Below, one piece after another: positions 61,810-64,000 of a stretch of 64,000 nucleotides of DNA. Within the stretch, counting starts at the first letter, position 1, and each line of letters begins with the position of its first letter. The stretch is from Paulinella micropora (Eukaryota > Cercozoa > Imbricatea > Euglyphida). The position numbers and the translations under genes were made by a program. The stretch is taken from NCBI GenBank assembly GCA_009731375.1, contig BJOX01000277.1:1-64000 (forward strand), written 5' to 3'. Below the pieces are notes generated by a model that saw only the letters and a list, made by a program, of their open reading frames with translations, was not told the DNA's origin and did not search any database.

Positions 61810-63487
61810 TTATTTAATCACAACGCTCAGCAGAGGTCGCTGGGCCTTGAAGTCAAGAACCGCCTTTTGTGTTATGGCCTGACATCCTTCAATACGTAGC
61901 CTTTGCAGCCCTGTCAAGCTGGATAAATATTTGAACGCCTCGTCAGTGAGTGATTGGTTAGAGCTGAGATCCAGGCGTTGCAAGTTAGACGGCAGATAGA
62001 CAAGTTGGCTGACACTTATTGGGCAACTCTCCAGCGACAGGTCTGTGAGCGTCTTGAGCTCAGAGAGACCTTTGAAGTCCTGAATGCGGTTGCAAAACAG
62101 GTTTTGCAAACTGCACAAGGAGGCTAGGTGCTGTAGCCCGGCAGAAGTGAGCAGGGAACAGCCAGTGAGATCTAACTGCTGCAAGTGTGCCAGGTGCGCG
62201 ATTTGTCTGAGATGCTCGTCCCGTAAACCTTCGAACATTAAATTCAGGTTTTGCAGCTTAGGCGGCAGAGGCTGGGTCCCCAAGTTTGTCAGTGATGTAC
62301 AGCCTTCGAGGCTGAGCGACGTGAGTTTGTCAGTGATGTACAGCCTTCGAGGCTGAGCGACGTGAGCTCAGGCAGGTCGGCCAGAGAGGCCAGCCCGCTG
62401 CCGTTAATCCGCCGACAAAACTTCAGATCGAGCCTCGTAAGTTTGTACAGCGTACTAGCTAAATGGCCGAGCCCCGCGTCGGTGAGCAATTGGTTGCCCG
62501 TGAGACATAAGACCCGCAATTGCCTGAAGTTTCTTAGCGTTTCCAGCGCAGCATTGTCCAGGTTGCAGTTATTAACATGCAGCTTTCTGAGCTTAGACAT
62601 TTGCGCGAGGAACGAGAGGCTAGTCAATCGTGGCAAATAACCTAGGTCCAGGAAGCACAGATTCCGCAGAGAGGACAGTGAAGCAAGCCCCTCCATGGTC
62701 ACGTGGTGGCAATCTTGCAAAGACAACTCCTCCAGGCTGGACATGGCGGACAACTTTACGAGCGCGGCGTCAGTGACTCTCGTGCAATCCGTAAGATCCA
62801 GATATCACAGCTTGGTCAGGGCTGCGAGCCAGCCGAAGGTAGCGGCGCTACAGGCCCAGGTTTTTAGCTGGCGCAGCTCAGTACTGCTGCATATGGCATC
62901 GCACAAGTTAGTTGTCAAATGTCTCCGTTCCAAAACCAGGGTGTGTAAGGGGCGTTTCCTGCTGGCTCGTAAGTACTGTGCCAGCGCGTCGTTGTCGACT
63001 GGTTGGCAGATGTTGAACCAGTCATCGTATGGTAGCAACGTGGGCTCGATGTCGCTGTCTTTGGTGTCCGGGACGTCCCGGCCCTGGGCCCGCAGCCCCT
63101 TGATGTGCACCGCCTCTCGCAAGTCCTGGGCGGTAATTGTGCCTTTCAGCAGCAGCGTCTGCACCACCGGACCAGACCGGACCGGACGGCTTGCAAGACC
63201 CGGGCCGTTGATTCTCCGGTGATAGTTAACTGCGTGATTGCTTTCCATTCTTGCCAGCGGGCCGCGACGTCGGCGCCGTCTGAATTGAGACGCAGGGCGG
63301 CAAACTTGACAGGGCGCACAACCTTTCGTGCTTGCCGGCACACCAACAACCAAGTCGCAAATAACCAGCAGGGGTTATCTGCCACCAGGGCGCAGACTGA
63401 TTCCCAGACGTCGCCAGGCAGAGTCAAGAGCGTGGGCGGTTCTGCCGGGTTGAGGCGTCGGTGCTTGTGCGGTCGGGGTGCTGACAT
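61810..63487 (-). pseudogene. F-box / leucine-rich-repeat protein, three lesions
   Basis: ATG at 63487 (MSAPRPHKHRRLNPAEPPT). F-box-like helices follow (LLTLPGDVWESVCALVADNP). About ten cysteine-containing LRRs of the F-box/FBXL type come next, e.g. LDLTGCSLLTSAGLQHLASL and LSLEGCTSLTN. Lesions: a frame shift near 63180 in an accggacc-rich spot, TGA at 62807-62805 inside a repeat (KL-stop-YLDLTDCTRVTD), and an exact 41-bp tandem duplication 62284-62324/62325-62365 that shifts the frame. Ends QRPLLSVVIK. In intact form it would be an SCF substrate receptor; such genes are found in large viruses and hosts, so origin is open. Confidence 0.75.
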
Positions 63488-63821
63488 GAGGATTTTTGGC
63501 TTTTTTTCTTTTGACTTAAAAGTGTCTCCCCCTTTTTTTCTTTGGCGGGGGGTTTNNNNNNNNNNNNNNNNNNNNNNNNNNNNNNNNNNNNNNNNNNNNN
63601 NNNNNNNNNNNNNNNNNNNNNNNNNNNNNNNNNNNNNNNNNNNNNNNNNNNNNNNNNNNNNNNNNNNNNNNNNNNNNNNNNNNNNNNNNNNGGGAGAGGG
63701 GTTTGTTTGTGCGCCTTCCTCTCGCTGTCGTTCTCTCGCTTTCTTTTTCACCCGCAAAATCCCTTCCTCTCCCGCCAAAACTACAAAGAAAGAGAAAGAA
63801 AGGGGAGGATAGCCTAGAAAA
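63488..63821. other. Spacer with 136-N gap
   Basis: N at 63556-63691. The flanks are T/C-rich; a purine run aaagaaagagaaagaaagggg precedes the last gene. Confidence 0.8.
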
Positions 63822-64000
63822 ATGCGGCCGGCGCTTGTAGTGCTAGCTTGCGCGGCGCTGGGCCTAGCGACGGTCGCGCCACAAGTCCTGGGTGCGATAG
63901 AGCCCTTTTCTCGCTACCCCAGCTGCGTGTTCATGAGGTCGTACAGCCTGGCATTACCCCTAGATAAGCTGTCCAACGCGAGCGTAGTGCATGCCAAGCT
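63822..64000 (+). CDS. Secreted or membrane protein, N-terminal fragment
   Basis: ATG 63822 opens a frame to the window edge: MRPALVVLACAALGLATVAP then QVLGAIEPFSRYPSCVFMRS, YSLALPLDKLSNASVVHAKL. The first 24 residues form a classic signal peptide with a likely cleavage after VLG-A. One possible N-glycosylation site (NAS). Family cannot be judged from 59 residues. It may belong to the virus-like block or to host DNA. Confidence 0.55.
   Translation, partial: MRPALVVLACAALGLATVAPQVLGAIEPFSRYPSCVFMRSYSLALPLDKLSNASVVHAK

Overview
The window is eukaryotic nuclear DNA, probably from a unicellular alga or related protist. It has multi-exon genes with long introns, extreme microsatellite loads (CT, CTT, CTAT, GTAT), poly-C/poly-G tracts and assembly gaps. 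I cannot name the species. Cys-His repeats resembling the EsV-1-7 family (known from brown algae and their viruses) weakly suggest a stramenopile-type alga.

Layout. (1) 1-17.9 kb is host DNA. Repeat deserts surround a probable group I intron-like ribozyme (2.74-3.42 kb) and at least twelve exons (9.8-15.2 kb) of a tandem-GAF protein of the cyclic-nucleotide phosphodiesterase type. (2) 17,883-38,405 is a complete polinton / polinton-like virus (PLV) insertion with ~96-bp terminal inverted repeats and a 6-bp target-site duplication (tagcca). It carries an rve integrase, protein-primed-type PolB, packaging ATPase, adenain-like protease, major and minor capsid proteins, a fibre with an S74-type chaperone, a spike-like protein, a lipase, a small GG-rich core-like protein and accessory genes. 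Most large genes carry frameshifts or stops and PolB lacks its palm motifs B and C, so this copy looks decayed. (3) 38.4-43.9 kb is host repeat DNA with exon remnants, a 270-bp foldback and a 297-bp duplication across a small gap. (4) 43.9 kb to the right edge is GC-rich, dense and almost free of microsatellites outside its gaps. It looks like a second, unrelated virus-like block: an A32-type ATPase, three consecutive genes sharing an N-terminal module, a ~900-residue coiled-coil protein, a RecB-like PD-(D/E)XK nuclease, Cys-His repeat proteins, Vsr-like nuclease domains and two F-box genes. No capsid gene or terminus was found for this block.

How the genes fit together. In the PLV, integrase and PolB serve integration and replication; MCP, minor capsid protein, ATPase and protease form the standard morphogenesis module; fibre, spike and lipase would serve attachment and entry. 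An ATATAG motif lies just upstream of the virion genes, whereas the two left-end genes have TATAAA-like boxes, suggesting two expression classes. GG dipeptides near the N-termini of several virion proteins are candidate protease sites, and similar GG motifs occur in the three-gene module of block 2.
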